25,307 nucleotides of DNA from CAYMUC01 sp964471865 (GCA_964471865.1 CAYYHU010000027.1:1-25307), one strand, 5' to 3'; shown: positions 1-8,339, numbered from the stretch's first letter. The notes: generated from the sequence alone by a model not told the origin. Numbers and translations: made by a program.

Positions 1-40
1 AATGAGGGTTCGGTCGTCCGGGATGTCCCGAGACATCACA

Positions 41-116
41 TGGAGCCGGGTGCGGGAATCGAACCCGCGACCACATGATTACAAGTCAAGTGCTCTGCCA
101 ACTGAGCTAACCCGGC
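41..116 (-). tRNA. tRNA-Thr (anticodon UGU)
   Basis: The reverse strand folds as a complete cloverleaf. The acceptor stem is GCCGGGT paired with ACCCGGC, followed by discriminator T and an encoded CCA. The D arm is GCTC/GAGC. The anticodon loop is CTTGTAA with anticodon TGT, which reads ACA threonine. The T arm is GCGGG-TTCGATT-CCCGC. The anticodon stem (CTTGA/TCATG) carries one T-T mismatch at its second pair. No other gene is packed against it. Confidence 0.95.
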
Positions 117-281
117 GATATCACGAAGGCTAGCGGCGACCCCACCCCACCTCTGGTTCGATCGACATCGTCTCAGCGTCCGTCCAAAGCCGAGATCCTG
201 AGTACGCCCCAGGCCCCTCTGATTGGTCAGCCCCGCGCGACCTCGCAACTTCCCCCACAGGCTGCTGCCGTCGACGAGGAC

Positions 282-293
282 GTCAGGCCTGAC
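282..293. promoter_or_regulatory. 12-bp perfect palindrome, candidate operator
   Basis: GTCAGGCCTGAC reads identically on both strands. Its right half overlaps the candidate -35 hexamer CTGACA at 289-294 of the downstream oxygenase gene, the position expected for a repressor site. The GT...AC ends resemble GntR-type operators in general form, but no regulator gene is adjacent, so the binding protein is unknown. Confidence 0.45.
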
Positions 294-316
294 ATCACGA
301 CCCGACGGGCTAGGTT
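289..316 (+). promoter_or_regulatory. Candidate leaderless promoter of the Rieske oxygenase gene
   Basis: A -35 box CTGACA (289-294) is separated by 16 bases from a -10 box TAGGTT (311-316, fitting the actinobacterial TANNNT form). The GTG start at 323 lies six bases after the -10, where transcription would begin. No Shine-Dalgarno sequence is present. The mRNA is therefore inferred to be leaderless. Confidence 0.5.
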
Positions 317-322
317 CTCGAC

Positions 323-1573
323 GTGACAACTCTCGACAATGTCACCAACGGTGTGATCGCCCGTGACGAACTCCTACGAGTCGCCCGTGACCTGATTGCC
401 CACAGCCGGGCCAACACGGTCCCGGTTGCCGACAGTGTGGTCGAGGTCCCGGCTCAGCGTTACTGCGATCCCGAATACTTCGAGCGCGAGAAGCGAGCGA
501 TCTTTGAGCGGCTACCGATCGTGGTCGCCGGATCTCAAGAAATTCCGCAACCGGGTGACCACATGTCGGTCGACATCGTCGGGATTCCTGTCCTCGTCGT
601 GCGCGGTCGAGATGGTGTTGCACGTGCCTTCTTGAACGCCTGCACCCACCGTGGAGCCATCCTGACCTCGGGCTCGGGGTCCTCGGCCCGTCTCAAGTGC
701 CCGTACCACGGGTGGGTCTTCGATGATCAAGGCGCTTTGGTCGGTGTTCCGTGCCGGAAGGAATTCGGCGAGGTCGACACCGACGCGCTCGGATTGCGGC
801 CCTTCCCGGTGGCCGAACGGGCCGGTCTGGTGTGGGCAATTCTGGATCCGACCTCGACAGCGGACATCGATCAGTTCCTCGACACCTTTCTCGGCAGGTT
901 CGGTGCGCTCCTGGAAGAGTTCGGTCTGAAGAACTGGACCGTGCTGCGACGCGCATCCTTCGAAGGAGCGAACTGGAAGCTTGCCTTCGACGCCCACCTC
1001 GACTTCTACCACCTGCCCGTTCTGCACCGAAACACCTTCGGTCCCGATGTGAGCCCTCACGCGTTCTAATACCACTGGGGTCCACATCAGCGCTTGGCCC
1101 GCCCGGGCAAACGGGGCGGACCGGTGGGAACCGGTCATGTCGATCTCTTTGCGCGACAAGATGACCCCGAGGACACCTGGACCAATGAAGCGATGATGCT
1201 CGGAGAGTGGATCATCTACCCGAACGTGTCGATCAACAGCTTCTACTCGGGTGGTCGAGGTGTCTTGATCTCCCAGATCCTCCCTGGTGAGACCGTGGAC
1301 CGATCCGTCACGGTGCAGACTTACTTCCTCGAACGCGAGCCCGATGAGACTCAACGGGCTTCAGCGGAAACTCTCTTCGAGTTCCTCGGGAATGTCGTCA
1401 ACGGCGAGGATCTCCCGACCTCGTTCGACCAGCAACGGGCGCTCTCGACGGGCATGGTTCCAGCGATGCGTTTCGGTCGTAACGAGGGCGGGCTGCAGCA
1501 GTTTCACGAGTGGTGCGAGCGCATCGTGTCCACGCCCGATGATCGCCTCGACGAGTTGTTTCGCGAGCCCTGA
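323..1573 (+). pseudogene. Rieske 2Fe-2S aromatic ring-hydroxylating oxygenase, alpha-subunit type, interrupted by TAA
   Basis: The predicted product is a non-haem iron oxygenase that would hydroxylate or dihydroxylate an aromatic or related substrate using electrons from a separate reductase, which is not seen nearby. Read in one frame from GTG 323 to the TGA ending at 1573, it spans 416 positions, a normal length for the family. The N-terminal Rieske domain shows the CTHRGA and CPYHGW cluster ligands. The catalytic domain begins with the iron-binding stretch around DFYHLPVLH (about residues 227-235). Codon 249 (1067-1069) is TAA. The frame continues immediately as YHWGPHQR and clearly carries the rest of the catalytic domain. 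Either the gene is inactivated by one nonsense mutation or the base is a draft error. Without readthrough only the Rieske half and first iron ligands would be made. Confidence 0.85.
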
Positions 1574-1835
1574 CGCCGCACCGGTCAGCATCGTCGTTCA
1601 GACCATTAGAGCGGGGACGAATGTAGGGGTGATGAACACCTCAGCCTCGGTGAAGATCACCCGCGACCCAGACCGTGGTCGAGGCCCTCGTGCGAGGTCG
1701 CAGAGTCGCCGCGAACGCGGGTTCCAATGCACTACACGTGATCGATTTGCCACCGACCAATCGCGTCGACACCTGCCACCGGAACGGCTCGTTCGCCGAC
1801 GTCTCGACGAGATGTGACCGGTTACGGTCAACAGC
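1574..1835. other. Intergenic stretch with a candidate leaderless -10 box
   Basis: I see no convincing gene here. Open frames on either strand look arginine-rich and unlike real proteins. A TANNNT hexamer, TACGGT at 1823-1828, ends seven bases before the GTG at 1836. This suggests the hydrolase mRNA starts at its own start codon. No convincing -35 box is visible. Confidence 0.4.
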
Positions 1836-2717
1836 GTGGTGAGTACGACACGGATCGACCTTCCCGGAGCCGACGGGCTACGGCTCGCAGCCGATGCGGT
1901 AGGGGACCCGACGAACCCACCCTGTCTACTTGCTCACGGAGGTGGCCAGACTCGACACTCCTGGCATCACACCGCCGCAGTTCTCGCCCAGGCTGGTTGG
2001 TATGCGGTGTCGATAGATCTGCGTGGTCACGGTGACAGTGACTGGTCGCCCACGGGTGGTTATCTTCTCGACGATTTCTGTCGCGACACGATCTCGGTCG
2101 CGCTCCATCTAGGGCGACCGGTACTCATCGGTGCTTCCCTGGGAGGCACCTCGGCGTTGGCTGCCATGGGCGCAACCCGCACCGATCCCTGCGGTCGAGC
2201 ACTCGTCCTCGTCGACGTCGCGCCCCATATCGAACCGGCCGGAGCGGACCGCATTCTCGACTTCATGAGTGAGCACATGACCTCGGGCTTTGCGAGTCTC
2301 GACGAGGTCGCCGATGCTGTTCACGCCTACAACCCGCACCGACCGCGACCCTCGGACCTATCCGGTCTGCACAAGAACGTGCGCCAGCGCGAGGACGGTC
2401 GCTGGTACTGGCATTGGGATCCGGCGTTCATGTCGATTCGACCAACCGATGACGAGGCTCGGACTCGCCAGCATCGCACCGATGTCCTCGAGGATGCGGC
2501 TCGATCACTTCAGGTTCCGGCGCTGCTGGTGCGCGGTCGGCGCAGTGATCTTTTGTCCGAAAGCGGGGCCCAGGAGTTCTTGAAAATGGTGCCCCATGCA
2601 CGTTGCGTGGACGTCGGGGGTGCCGGACATATGGTGGCTGGGGATCGCAATGACGCGTTCGGAACCGCAGTGGTCGAGTTCCTCGCCGAGTTGAACACCG
2701 CCGACAACCGTCAGTGA
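1836..2717 (+). CDS. Alpha/beta-fold hydrolase
   Basis: This is a 293-residue serine hydrolase of the alpha/beta superfamily. The oxyanion-hole motif HGGGQ lies at residues 34-38. The strand DLRGHGDSD at 61-69 is typical of the esterase, epoxide-hydrolase and haloperoxidase-like branch. The nucleophile elbow GASLGG at 99-104 puts Ser101 as the catalytic serine, with likely acid Asp238 and base His265 in GGAGHM. There is no signal peptide, so it should be cytoplasmic. Start is GTG 1836; a second GTG follows directly at 1839. No Shine-Dalgarno is visible. It lies on the same strand as the broken oxygenase, 262 bases downstream. A joint role in breaking down an aromatic compound is possible but unproven. 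The substrate cannot be told from sequence. Confidence 0.88.
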   Translation: MVSTTRIDLPGADGLRLAADAVGDPTNPPCLLAHGGGQTRHSWHHTAAVLAQAGWYAVSIDLRGHGDSDWSPTGGYLLDDFCRDTISVALHLGRPVLIGASLGGTSALAAMGATRTDPCGRALVLVDVAPHIEPAGADRILDFMSEHMTSGFASLDEVADAVHAYNPHRPRPSDLSGLHKNVRQREDGRWYWHWDPAFMSIRPTDDEARTRQHRTDVLEDAARSLQVPALLVRGRRSDLLSESGAQEFLKMVPHARCVDVGGAGHMVAGDRNDAFGTAVVEFLAELNTADNRQ

Positions 2718-2769
2718 CGCCACCGCGAACCCGATCCAGAACGAAACCTGGCGGCGGCCCCTCGTCTCG

Positions 2770-3324
2770 TCAGTTCAACGCTGATTCGTCGGGGACGCCG
2801 GCATCGAGAGGCACCCTCAACGTGTTCAAGAACATCGCCACCAAGTGATAGTTCCCGACCACCGCCACGAGATCCAGACACTGTTCGACACTCCACTGGT
2901 CAGCGAGTGAGTTCCAGGTCTCATCACCGATGCCCGAATCGTGATGCAACTCCTCGACGGCGCGCAACAGTGTGGCGTCGACGGACGACCACCCGTCATG
3001 GGCACTCCCGGCCTTGACAGCCTCGATCTCGGTGTCGGTGACGCCGGCGTCACGAGCGATGAGGACGTGTTGACCCCACTCGTAGCGGGAGCGGCACAAC
3101 CAACCCGTTCGCAGAATCGCCAACTCGCGCTCGCGAGCTGGAAGCGTCGATTTCGCCAAGGTGTGGCTGGCGAACACGAGCCACCGGCGCAACAGATCCG
3201 GATGGTTCGCCAACGCGCCGAAGATGTTGAGCAACTGGCCATCGGGTCCCGTCAGTCCCTTTGCAGCCGCATCGGCCATCCGAGGGTCGTCGACGGGAAC
3301 GAGAGGGATGCGAGGCTCAGACAT
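2770..3324 (-). CDS. Carboxymuconolactone decarboxylase family protein
   Basis: This is a 184-residue all-helical protein of the CMD/AhpD-like family. The core helix-turn-helix region runs from about residue 62 to 105, with the conserved segment ARERELAILR, then CRSRYEWGQH and the DAGVTDTEIEAV stretch. Only one cysteine (Cys77) occupies the usual CxxC position, so it is unlikely to be a thiol peroxidase of AhpD type. It is closer to the carboxymuconolactone-decarboxylase-like group whose histidine (His86) is conserved. The second of two adjacent ATGs (3324) is chosen because GGAG lies seven bases upstream; 3327 is the alternative. It converges with the alpha/beta hydrolase gene (52-base gap). 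The exact substrate is unknown. Confidence 0.85.
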   Translation of the reverse strand: MSEPRIPLVPVDDPRMADAAAKGLTGPDGQLLNIFGALANHPDLLRRWLVFASHTLAKSTLPARERELAILRTGWLCRSRYEWGQHVLIARDAGVTDTEIEAVKAGSAHDGWSSVDATLLRAVEELHHDSGIGDETWNSLADQWSVEQCLDLVAVVGNYHLVAMFLNTLRVPLDAGVPDESALN

Positions 3325-3337
3325 CATGATTCTCCGA

Positions 3338-4267
3338 TCAGGAGCGACCCGCGACGCGGTGTCGTGCAACTTCGTAGGTGGCGAGCGCAGCTGCCGCCGA
3401 CACGTTGAGCGAGGACAGTCGGCCCCGCATCGGAATCGACACCACGAGATCACATCGTTCACGTACCAAGCGAGACAAGCCTGCGCCCTCGGCTCCGAGC
3501 ACCAGACAGATGCCCTCGGTGGCGAGATCACCGAGATCGAACAGCGTGCGTTCGGCGGCATCATCGAGACCCACCACCCAGATTCCAGCCTCACGCATCT
3601 GGGTGATGGCGGTGGGAAGACCCCCCACGATGGCGATCGGAACATGTTCGATCGCGCCCGCTGCGGCCTTGGCCACGGTCGGGGTCAGATGAACCGCTCG
3701 ATGGCGCGGCAGGATCACCCCGCCGACCCCGGCGCCGTCACAGCACCGCAGCAACGCCCCGAGGTTGCCCGGATCCGTGACACCATCGACAGCCACGAGG
3801 AAGGGCGCTGTCCCCGGGCGACGAGCGATGAGGCGAGCCACATCGGCTTCAGGCACGGGGGCGGCCTTCGCGAGTACTCCCTGGGGTGCCTCGCTACGAG
3901 CCTCGGATTCGAGTTTGCGTCGATTGACCTCCATGACGGGAACCCGTTGGGAATGAGCCAAATCGATGATGTCGGCGATGACGTCACGTTCATCGAGATC
4001 CGAGGCCACCCAGACCTCGCGCACCTTGCGGGTTCCGGCGATCAACAACTCGCGAACGGCTTGGCGTCCTTCGACTTGCTCCCCGCCAAGCCCTTTGGTC
4101 GGACGTGCCGCGGGATGAGGACCATCGCCGCGGATACGTCCGGTGCGCGCCGCCCCACCGTCGCGAATCGGCGGACGCTTCGCCGCCCCGCGAGAACCCC
4201 GAGTCGAGCGACCCGAGGACGTCGCACGCCCTGGCGTGGACTTGCGCCCTGGTGAACGACCGGCCAT
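3338..4267 (-). CDS. rlmB: SPOUT-family 23S rRNA (guanosine-2'-O-)-methyltransferase, RlmB/TrmH type
   Basis: This 309-residue enzyme is predicted to place a 2'-O-methyl group on 23S rRNA using SAM. After a basic, low-complexity tail of about 60 residues comes a substrate-binding domain (from VEGRQAVREL to the segment KLESEARSEAPQGVLA). The knotted SPOUT domain follows. Its three motifs are visible: DGVTDPGNLGALLR, LVLGAEGAGLS, and IPMRGRLSSLNVSAAAA. Start ATG 4267 shares its A with the TGA of ispDF (TGATG), so the two are translationally coupled. The ispD-ispF-rlmB order is common in actinobacteria, and the disordered basic tail is also normal there. The exact modified nucleotide is inferred from the family. 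Confidence 0.9.
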   Translation of the reverse strand: MAGRSPGRKSTPGRATSSGRSTRGSRGAAKRPPIRDGGAARTGRIRGDGPHPAARPTKGLGGEQVEGRQAVRELLIAGTRKVREVWVASDLDERDVIADIIDLAHSQRVPVMEVNRRKLESEARSEAPQGVLAKAAPVPEADVARLIARRPGTAPFLVAVDGVTDPGNLGALLRCCDGAGVGGVILPRHRAVHLTPTVAKAAAGAIEHVPIAIVGGLPTAITQMREAGIWVVGLDDAAERTLFDLGDLATEGICLVLGAEGAGLSRLVRERCDLVVSIPMRGRLSSLNVSAAAALATYEVARHRVAGRS

Positions 4268-5424
4268 CAGTTCTCCTCCCCTTGACGGGTGATCACAGCC
4301 ACCGCCCAACAGGCGATGCCCTCGCGTCGTCCGATCGCCCCGAGCCCTTCGGCTCGCCGGCCTCGAACGTTGACCGGAGCCCCCACGACCTCGGTGAGGC
4401 GCTGTCGGATCTCGCTCCGACGGGGCGACAACTTGGGGGCTTCGCACATGACTGCTGCGTCGACGTTGCCGATCTGCCATCCCTCGGCGCGCACCCGGGA
4501 CACGACCTCGGTCAGCAACACGATGGAATCCGCCCCGGCAAAGCGATCGTCGGTATCGGGGAACAACTCGCCCAGATCCCCGAGTCCTGCCGCTCCGAGC
4601 AGTGCCTCGGCCACCGCATGAGAGATGACATCGGCATCGGAATGTCCCTCGAGACCGCGCTCGCCCGGAAAGGTGGAACCTCCGAGGACCAGCACCCGAG
4701 ACGGGTCCTCGCTGAAGCGGTGAACGTCGACCCCTTGGCCGACTCGGGTCTCGACCCTCGACGGCACCATGGGGTTCTCATCGATCGAGTGACCAGCGAG
4801 AACTCTCCGAGCCCAGTCGAGATCCTCGGGATGAGTGATCTTGCGATTCGTCGTCTCCCCCGCCACGACCACGACGGTACCGCCGAGAGCTTCCACGAGT
4901 GCGGCGTCATCGGTGGCTTCAGAAGCACTGGCATGCGCCCGACGCAAGATGTCAGCACGAAAGGCCTGCGGGGTCTGGACTGCGACGAGGGCATCGCGCT
5001 CGGGGGTGTCGACGACGTGTCGAGTCACGACGTCGGTCGTCTCCGCCATCGACACCATCTTGATCGTGTCGGTCACGGGGACACCGGGAATCGCCGCGTC
5101 CGCCCCCGCAGCCACCGCCGAGATGACGACGTCGTACAACTCGGCAGACGCGAACGGGCGGGCTCCGTCATGGACACACACGATGGTGGCGTCGAGAGGT
5201 ACTGCGGCCAGCCCGGCGCGAACCGACTCGGATCGACTCGCTCCCCCAGGCACCGAACCGGCTTCGGGCTCGGCATCGGCGGGCAGCACGGTGATCACGC
5301 CGGTACTGCGCTCGCGAGCCGCCGCCACCGCCAGGTCCACGACCCGGGCTCCGCCGAGATCTGCGAATTGCTTCGCCGCCCCGAATCGCTGGCCGCGACC
5401 CGCCGCGACCACGATCGTCCACAC
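4267..5424 (-). CDS. ispDF: Bifunctional IspD/IspF (MEP cytidylyltransferase / MECDP synthase)
   Basis: This cytoplasmic fusion enzyme would catalyse steps 3 and 5 of the MEP isoprenoid pathway. Residues 1-220 are IspD: AAGRGQRFG with Lys18, the GGASRSESVR segment, VHDGARP, PVTDTIK and VQTPQAF. Residues from about 225 to 385 are IspF: the DVH metal ligands (Asp233, His235), GHSDAD with His261, LGDLGELFPDTD and MCEAPKL. The usual threonine-rich loop before GLG-x-x-GR reads RRAEGLG here, which is odd. GTG 5424 gives the canonical IspD N-terminus (MWTIVVAAG) and has GGGGTGAG just upstream. GTG 5478 is a possible longer start preceded by TACCCT. It is divergent from the CRP gene and coupled to rlmB. 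Confidence 0.93.
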   Translation of the reverse strand: MWTIVVAAGRGQRFGAAKQFADLGGARVVDLAVAAARERSTGVITVLPADAEPEAGSVPGGASRSESVRAGLAAVPLDATIVCVHDGARPFASAELYDVVISAVAAGADAAIPGVPVTDTIKMVSMAETTDVVTRHVVDTPERDALVAVQTPQAFRADILRRAHASASEATDDAALVEALGGTVVVVAGETTNRKITHPEDLDWARRVLAGHSIDENPMVPSRVETRVGQGVDVHRFSEDPSRVLVLGGSTFPGERGLEGHSDADVISHAVAEALLGAAGLGDLGELFPDTDDRFAGADSIVLLTEVVSRVRAEGWQIGNVDAAVMCEAPKLSPRRSEIRQRLTEVVGAPVNVRGRRAEGLGAIGRREGIACWAVAVITRQGEEN

Positions 5425-5493
5425 GTTCTCACCCCGAGCCGACAACGGTTCTGATGTCGTGGGTTCCAAGTGGGACACGACCGGGCAGGGTAG

Positions 5494-5499
5494 TACCGT
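5494..5499 (+). promoter_or_regulatory. Candidate -10 box of the CRP-family gene
   Basis: TACCGT fits TANNNT and ends seven bases before ATG 5507, so transcription could begin at the start codon. It overlaps the short palindrome GGTAGTACC (5489-5497). AAAGG lies only two bases before the ATG, too close for a good ribosome site, which also favours leaderless initiation. No clear -35 box is visible. Confidence 0.35.
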
Positions 5500-5506
5500 A
5501 AAGGTC

Positions 5507-6172
5507 ATGGCCCATGACGAGATCCTTTCGCGTACGGATCTGTTCGCCGCTGCCACCGCCGAGGAACTCGACCGGGTCCTCGCTGCAAGCGCCATTCGGG
5601 AAATGATCCGAGGCGATGTGCTGTTTCGAGAAGGCGACGAACCCGATGCCCTCTACATCGTGGTGAAGGGTCGAATCGCCATCGCTTTGGATCACCGCCC
5701 TGTGGACGCCCGCGAAAGCGTCGTGGCGTTGATGGAGGCCGGAGACCTGTTCGGGGAGATGGGACTTCTCGATGGTGGAGAACGCTCCGCAAACGCCCGC
5801 GCCCTCGAAAACTCGACGGTGCTGACGATCCCCTACGGCCCGGTGCGAACGGTGTTCGAACAACGGCCCGACCTCTTGTGGGGCGTTGTGCGTTTGCTGG
5901 CGCGGCGGCTACGAGCCATGGACGAGGCCCTTGCCGACTCGGTGTTCTTGGATGTCACCGGGCGCACTGCGAAGCGACTCCTCGAATTGTCTGATGGGGC
6001 GGATGAGTTCATGCTCCCGGTGACCCAGGAAGAACTCGCCGGCATGGTCGGGGCGTCTCGGGAACGGGTCAACAAAGCGATCGCCAGCTTCATCCGACTG
6101 GGATGGCTCGAACAGCATGACCGGCGATACCGGATTCTGATGCGCGAGCGGCTCGAACTGCGCGCCAGCTAA
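5507..6172 (+). CDS. CRP/FNR-family transcriptional regulator, GlxR-like
   Basis: This 221-residue cytoplasmic DNA-binding regulator has an N-terminal cyclic-nucleotide-binding beta barrel (about 5-120) and a long dimerisation helix (about 121-145). A winged helix-turn-helix (about 150-210) contains TQEELAGMVGASRERVNKAI. The phosphate-binding cassette at 82-97 reads FGEMGLLDGGERSANA. Gly83, Glu84, Arg93 and Ser94 match the residues that hold cAMP in CRP, so cyclic nucleotide binding is plausible. There is no cysteine cluster, so it is not an FNR oxygen sensor. The end is convergent with the dienelactone hydrolase gene 100 bases away. I saw no TGTGA-N6-TCACA site in its own upstream region. 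Confidence 0.92.
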   Translation: MAHDEILSRTDLFAAATAEELDRVLAASAIREMIRGDVLFREGDEPDALYIVVKGRIAIALDHRPVDARESVVALMEAGDLFGEMGLLDGGERSANARALENSTVLTIPYGPVRTVFEQRPDLLWGVVRLLARRLRAMDEALADSVFLDVTGRTAKRLLELSDGADEFMLPVTQEELAGMVGASRERVNKAIASFIRLGWLEQHDRRYRILMRERLELRAS

Positions 6173-6272
6173 GTTCGCCAGTTGAGCCCGAATCATCTCT
6201 GCACCCCGGGCCGGCAGCGTTATGACATCGCCCGCAGTCAGCACGACATGTGACGACCGCACGGGGTGACGA

Positions 6273-6950
6273 TCAGTCGCCGTGACGGAGATCGTCAGCG
6301 ACCCATGCCCGAACTCGCGCAAAGGCATCGGCGGCGTCATCTGCCCGATGGGCGGGTCGGCTCGGATCGTGAGCGAAGCCGTGTTCGGCCTCGGGGTAAC
6401 GAACGACGTGAACGCCGTGTTCACCAAGAGCGGCAACGTCCCCCGCAGGCGTGTAGGGATCGCGATCCCCGATGATGGCGAGCACTCGATCGGGATGACC
6501 AGACGCGAGTAGATCCAAAGGCTCGCGATGTCCCGGTCCTCGCCAGGTCTCGGGAAGCCGGATCATTCCGTAGAAACTGCCGATCCGGGCGAAGCGATCC
6601 GATGAGGCGGCTTTGAAGCAGTACATCCCGCCCATGCAGAATCCGATGAGCACTGCGGTATCGGTCTCGAGTCGATCGGCAGCGGCCTCGAGATCGCTGA
6701 TCACCCGGTCATCGTCGAGTTCGGGAACCGCGGCAAAGCGCCCTTCGACCTCCGGTCCGAGATCGCGTCCCGGAAATGGCTCGACGGCTGCCACCGGCAT
6801 CTGCCAGTCCTGAGCCAACCGCGCCACGAGATCCTCATAGAGCGGCCGCAGGCCGAAGATGTCCGGGGCGATCACCAGCCCGAGATCCCGATCATGGGCA
6901 CCATCGATGGACAACTCGACGGGTGTTCCTGAAGCCAGGGTGGAACGCAT
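6273..6950 (-). CDS. Dienelactone hydrolase family protein
   Basis: This 225-residue alpha/beta hydrolase uses a cysteine nucleophile. The elbow GFCMGG places Cys105, with Asp164 in GDRDPYTP and His190 in AEHGFAHD. This Cys-Asp-His triad is that of dienelactone hydrolase (carboxymethylenebutenolidase), which opens dienelactone rings in chlorinated or other aromatic degradation. Many family members have other substrates. The start is ATG 6950, giving a normal N-terminus (MRSTLASG) and family length; longer in-frame extensions give arginine-rich, unlikely sequence. It is divergent from the ABC exporter operon. Confidence 0.9.
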   Translation of the reverse strand: MRSTLASGTPVELSIDGAHDRDLGLVIAPDIFGLRPLYEDLVARLAQDWQMPVAAVEPFPGRDLGPEVEGRFAAVPELDDDRVISDLEAAADRLETDTAVLIGFCMGGMYCFKAASSDRFARIGSFYGMIRLPETWRGPGHREPLDLLASGHPDRVLAIIGDRDPYTPAGDVAALGEHGVHVVRYPEAEHGFAHDPSRPAHRADDAADAFARVRAWVADDLRHGD

Positions 6951-7184
6951 ATGGCGAATATTCTCATACGCGCCAACACGATGGCGACGAGACCGGGGCA
7001 AGGCCGCAACGGCGCCGTGATGGCGATCATCCTGCCGCCACCAAGGCCGTGGTATCGATCGAACCCTGGTGATGGATCGCCACGAATCCCCAACTCGATG
7101 CGAAGCAGCCCAGGTCACACCGCTACCAACCCTCACGAGATGGCGTGATCCACCGGGATCGGTCACGATGGAAGTCGAGCCCCT
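6951..7184. other. Divergent intergenic region (dienelactone hydrolase / ABC exporter)
   Basis: No gene is seen in these 234 bases. They must carry the promoters of both divergent transcripts. A small inverted repeat GATCC-ACCG-GGATC (7147-7160) precedes the exporter. GGAAG about ten bases before ATG 7185 is a weak ribosome site. I cannot assign a clear -35/-10 pair. Confidence 0.35.
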
Positions 7185-8339
7185 ATGTTTCTCGCCCTCA
7201 CCGAAATCCGCCGAGCCAAGTTTCGTTTCGGCGGTCTGATCCTTGCGGTTGGACTGCTGGTCTTTCTCGTGCTGTTCCAACAGGGACTCCGCGATGGTCT
7301 GATCACCCAATTCATCGGAGCGCTGCGCAATCAGGATTCTCCGATCCTCGTCTATGGCACCCAAGCCCGTCAGAACCTCGAGGGGTCCCAGGTGACTCCG
7401 GCGCAATACGAGGCAGTGAGTTCACTGGCCGAGGTGGGTCGCGTGGGTCGCGTCGGGGAGGGAACGTTCACGGTGTCCACCCCGGTCTCACGACTCGACG
7501 AGGATCCCGAGGAGCGCCTCACCGACGCAGTGATCTTCGGATTCGAAATCGACGGGTCCGGTGCCGGTTTGGGAGCCCCCCTCACCGTCAGCGACGGCCG
7601 TCTCCCGGGCGCCCCCGGGGAAGCGGTCGCCAGTGAACGCAACCGTGATGAAGGCTTCGATATCGGTGACGTGGTGCGCGTCGAACCCGATGGTCTCGAG
7701 ATTCTCATCGTCGGGCTCGGTGACGATCTCAACTACTCCGTCGCTCCGACCCTGTTCGTCTCCTGGGACACCTACGTCGAGGCACGGCGCATTCGCAATC
7801 CCGATGCTGTCGAGGTCTACCCGACGGTTCTCGCAGTGGAACCGGCCCCACAAACATCCCCCGAGACAGTGATCGCAGCGATCGACTCGATCACCGGGCT
7901 CGAGGCCCTCACCCGAGATGAAGCCGTGGATGCGTCTCCCGGGGTTTCAGCGGTGAGTCAGTCCCTCAACACTGTCATCGGGCTGTTGTTGTTGACCGCC
8001 TTGCTCGTGATCGGGCTGTTCGTGTTGATCATCACCGTGCAGAAGGCCTCGGCGCTGACCCTGCTGCGCGCCATCGGAGCTCGCCGAGGAACCCTGGTTC
8101 GCGCCTTGCTCGGCCAAACCCTCGTGGTGGTGAGCGCCGGCATCGTGATCGGTGCGCTTCTCTTGGCTCTCATCGCCCCGACTGCGTCCACCATCGGCGT
8201 TCGTTTCGTCTGGTCCCAGGTTCTTGGAATCGGGGTGGTGACGGTGATCTTGTCGCTCGTCGCCTCCTGGGCGGCGGTGCGTCGAGTACTGCGTATCGAT
8301 CCGATCGAAGCGACCTCGACTGCTGGGGTGTTGCGATGA
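7185..8339 (+). CDS. ABC transporter permease, FtsX/MacB (DevC-like) family, first subunit
   Basis: This 384-residue membrane protein has the type VII ABC (mechanotransmission) topology. One helix lies near the N-terminus (about 15-33). A large extracytoplasmic domain runs from about 40 to 260. Three C-terminal helices (about 264-285, 313-333 and 346-366) form the FtsX domain. The short loop LRAIGARRGTLVRALLGQ after helix 2 and the ending RRVLRIDPIEA are hallmarks of the family (ABC contact and coupling region). It begins a three-gene operon; its TGA overlaps the next ATG by four bases. With its partner it should form a heterodimeric exporter or envelope machine. The substrate is unknown. Confidence 0.88.
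   Translation: MFLALTEIRRAKFRFGGLILAVGLLVFLVLFQQGLRDGLITQFIGALRNQDSPILVYGTQARQNLEGSQVTPAQYEAVSSLAEVGRVGRVGEGTFTVSTPVSRLDEDPEERLTDAVIFGFEIDGSGAGLGAPLTVSDGRLPGAPGEAVASERNRDEGFDIGDVVRVEPDGLEILIVGLGDDLNYSVAPTLFVSWDTYVEARRIRNPDAVEVYPTVLAVEPAPQTSPETVIAAIDSITGLEALTRDEAVDASPGVSAVSQSLNTVIGLLLLTALLVIGLFVLIITVQKASALTLLRAIGARRGTLVRALLGQTLVVVSAGIVIGALLLALIAPTASTIGVRFVWSQVLGIGVVTVILSLVASWAAVRRVLRIDPIEATSTAGVLR

Noticed and set aside
512..1354. Minus-strand frame of 280 codons that crosses the TAA of the Rieske gene
   Set aside because: It spans the break only because it is on the other strand; it has no domain, while the plus frame has clear Rieske and iron-site motifs on both sides.
3161..4255. Plus-strand open frame of 364 codons
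   Set aside because: Antisense to the CMD-family gene and rlmB; composition is that of a shadow frame.
4105..5454. Long plus-strand open frame of 449 codons opposite rlmB and ispDF
   Set aside because: It lies antisense to two well-supported enzymes, and its sequence is rich in Arg, His, Ser and Pro with no domain. High-GC shadow.
5425..5506. GlxR/CRP-type TGTGA-N6-TCACA site for autoregulation
   Set aside because: I looked through the divergent region and found no match, not even with two mismatches in both halves.
6173..6272. Intrinsic terminator between the convergent CRP and dienelactone hydrolase genes
   Set aside because: No GC-rich stem followed by a T-run is visible on either strand; only short imperfect repeats.
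7435..7458. Tandem GTGGGTCGC repeat
   Set aside because: It only encodes a short Gly-Arg-Val repetition inside the permease external domain and shows no sign of regulatory or mobile origin.
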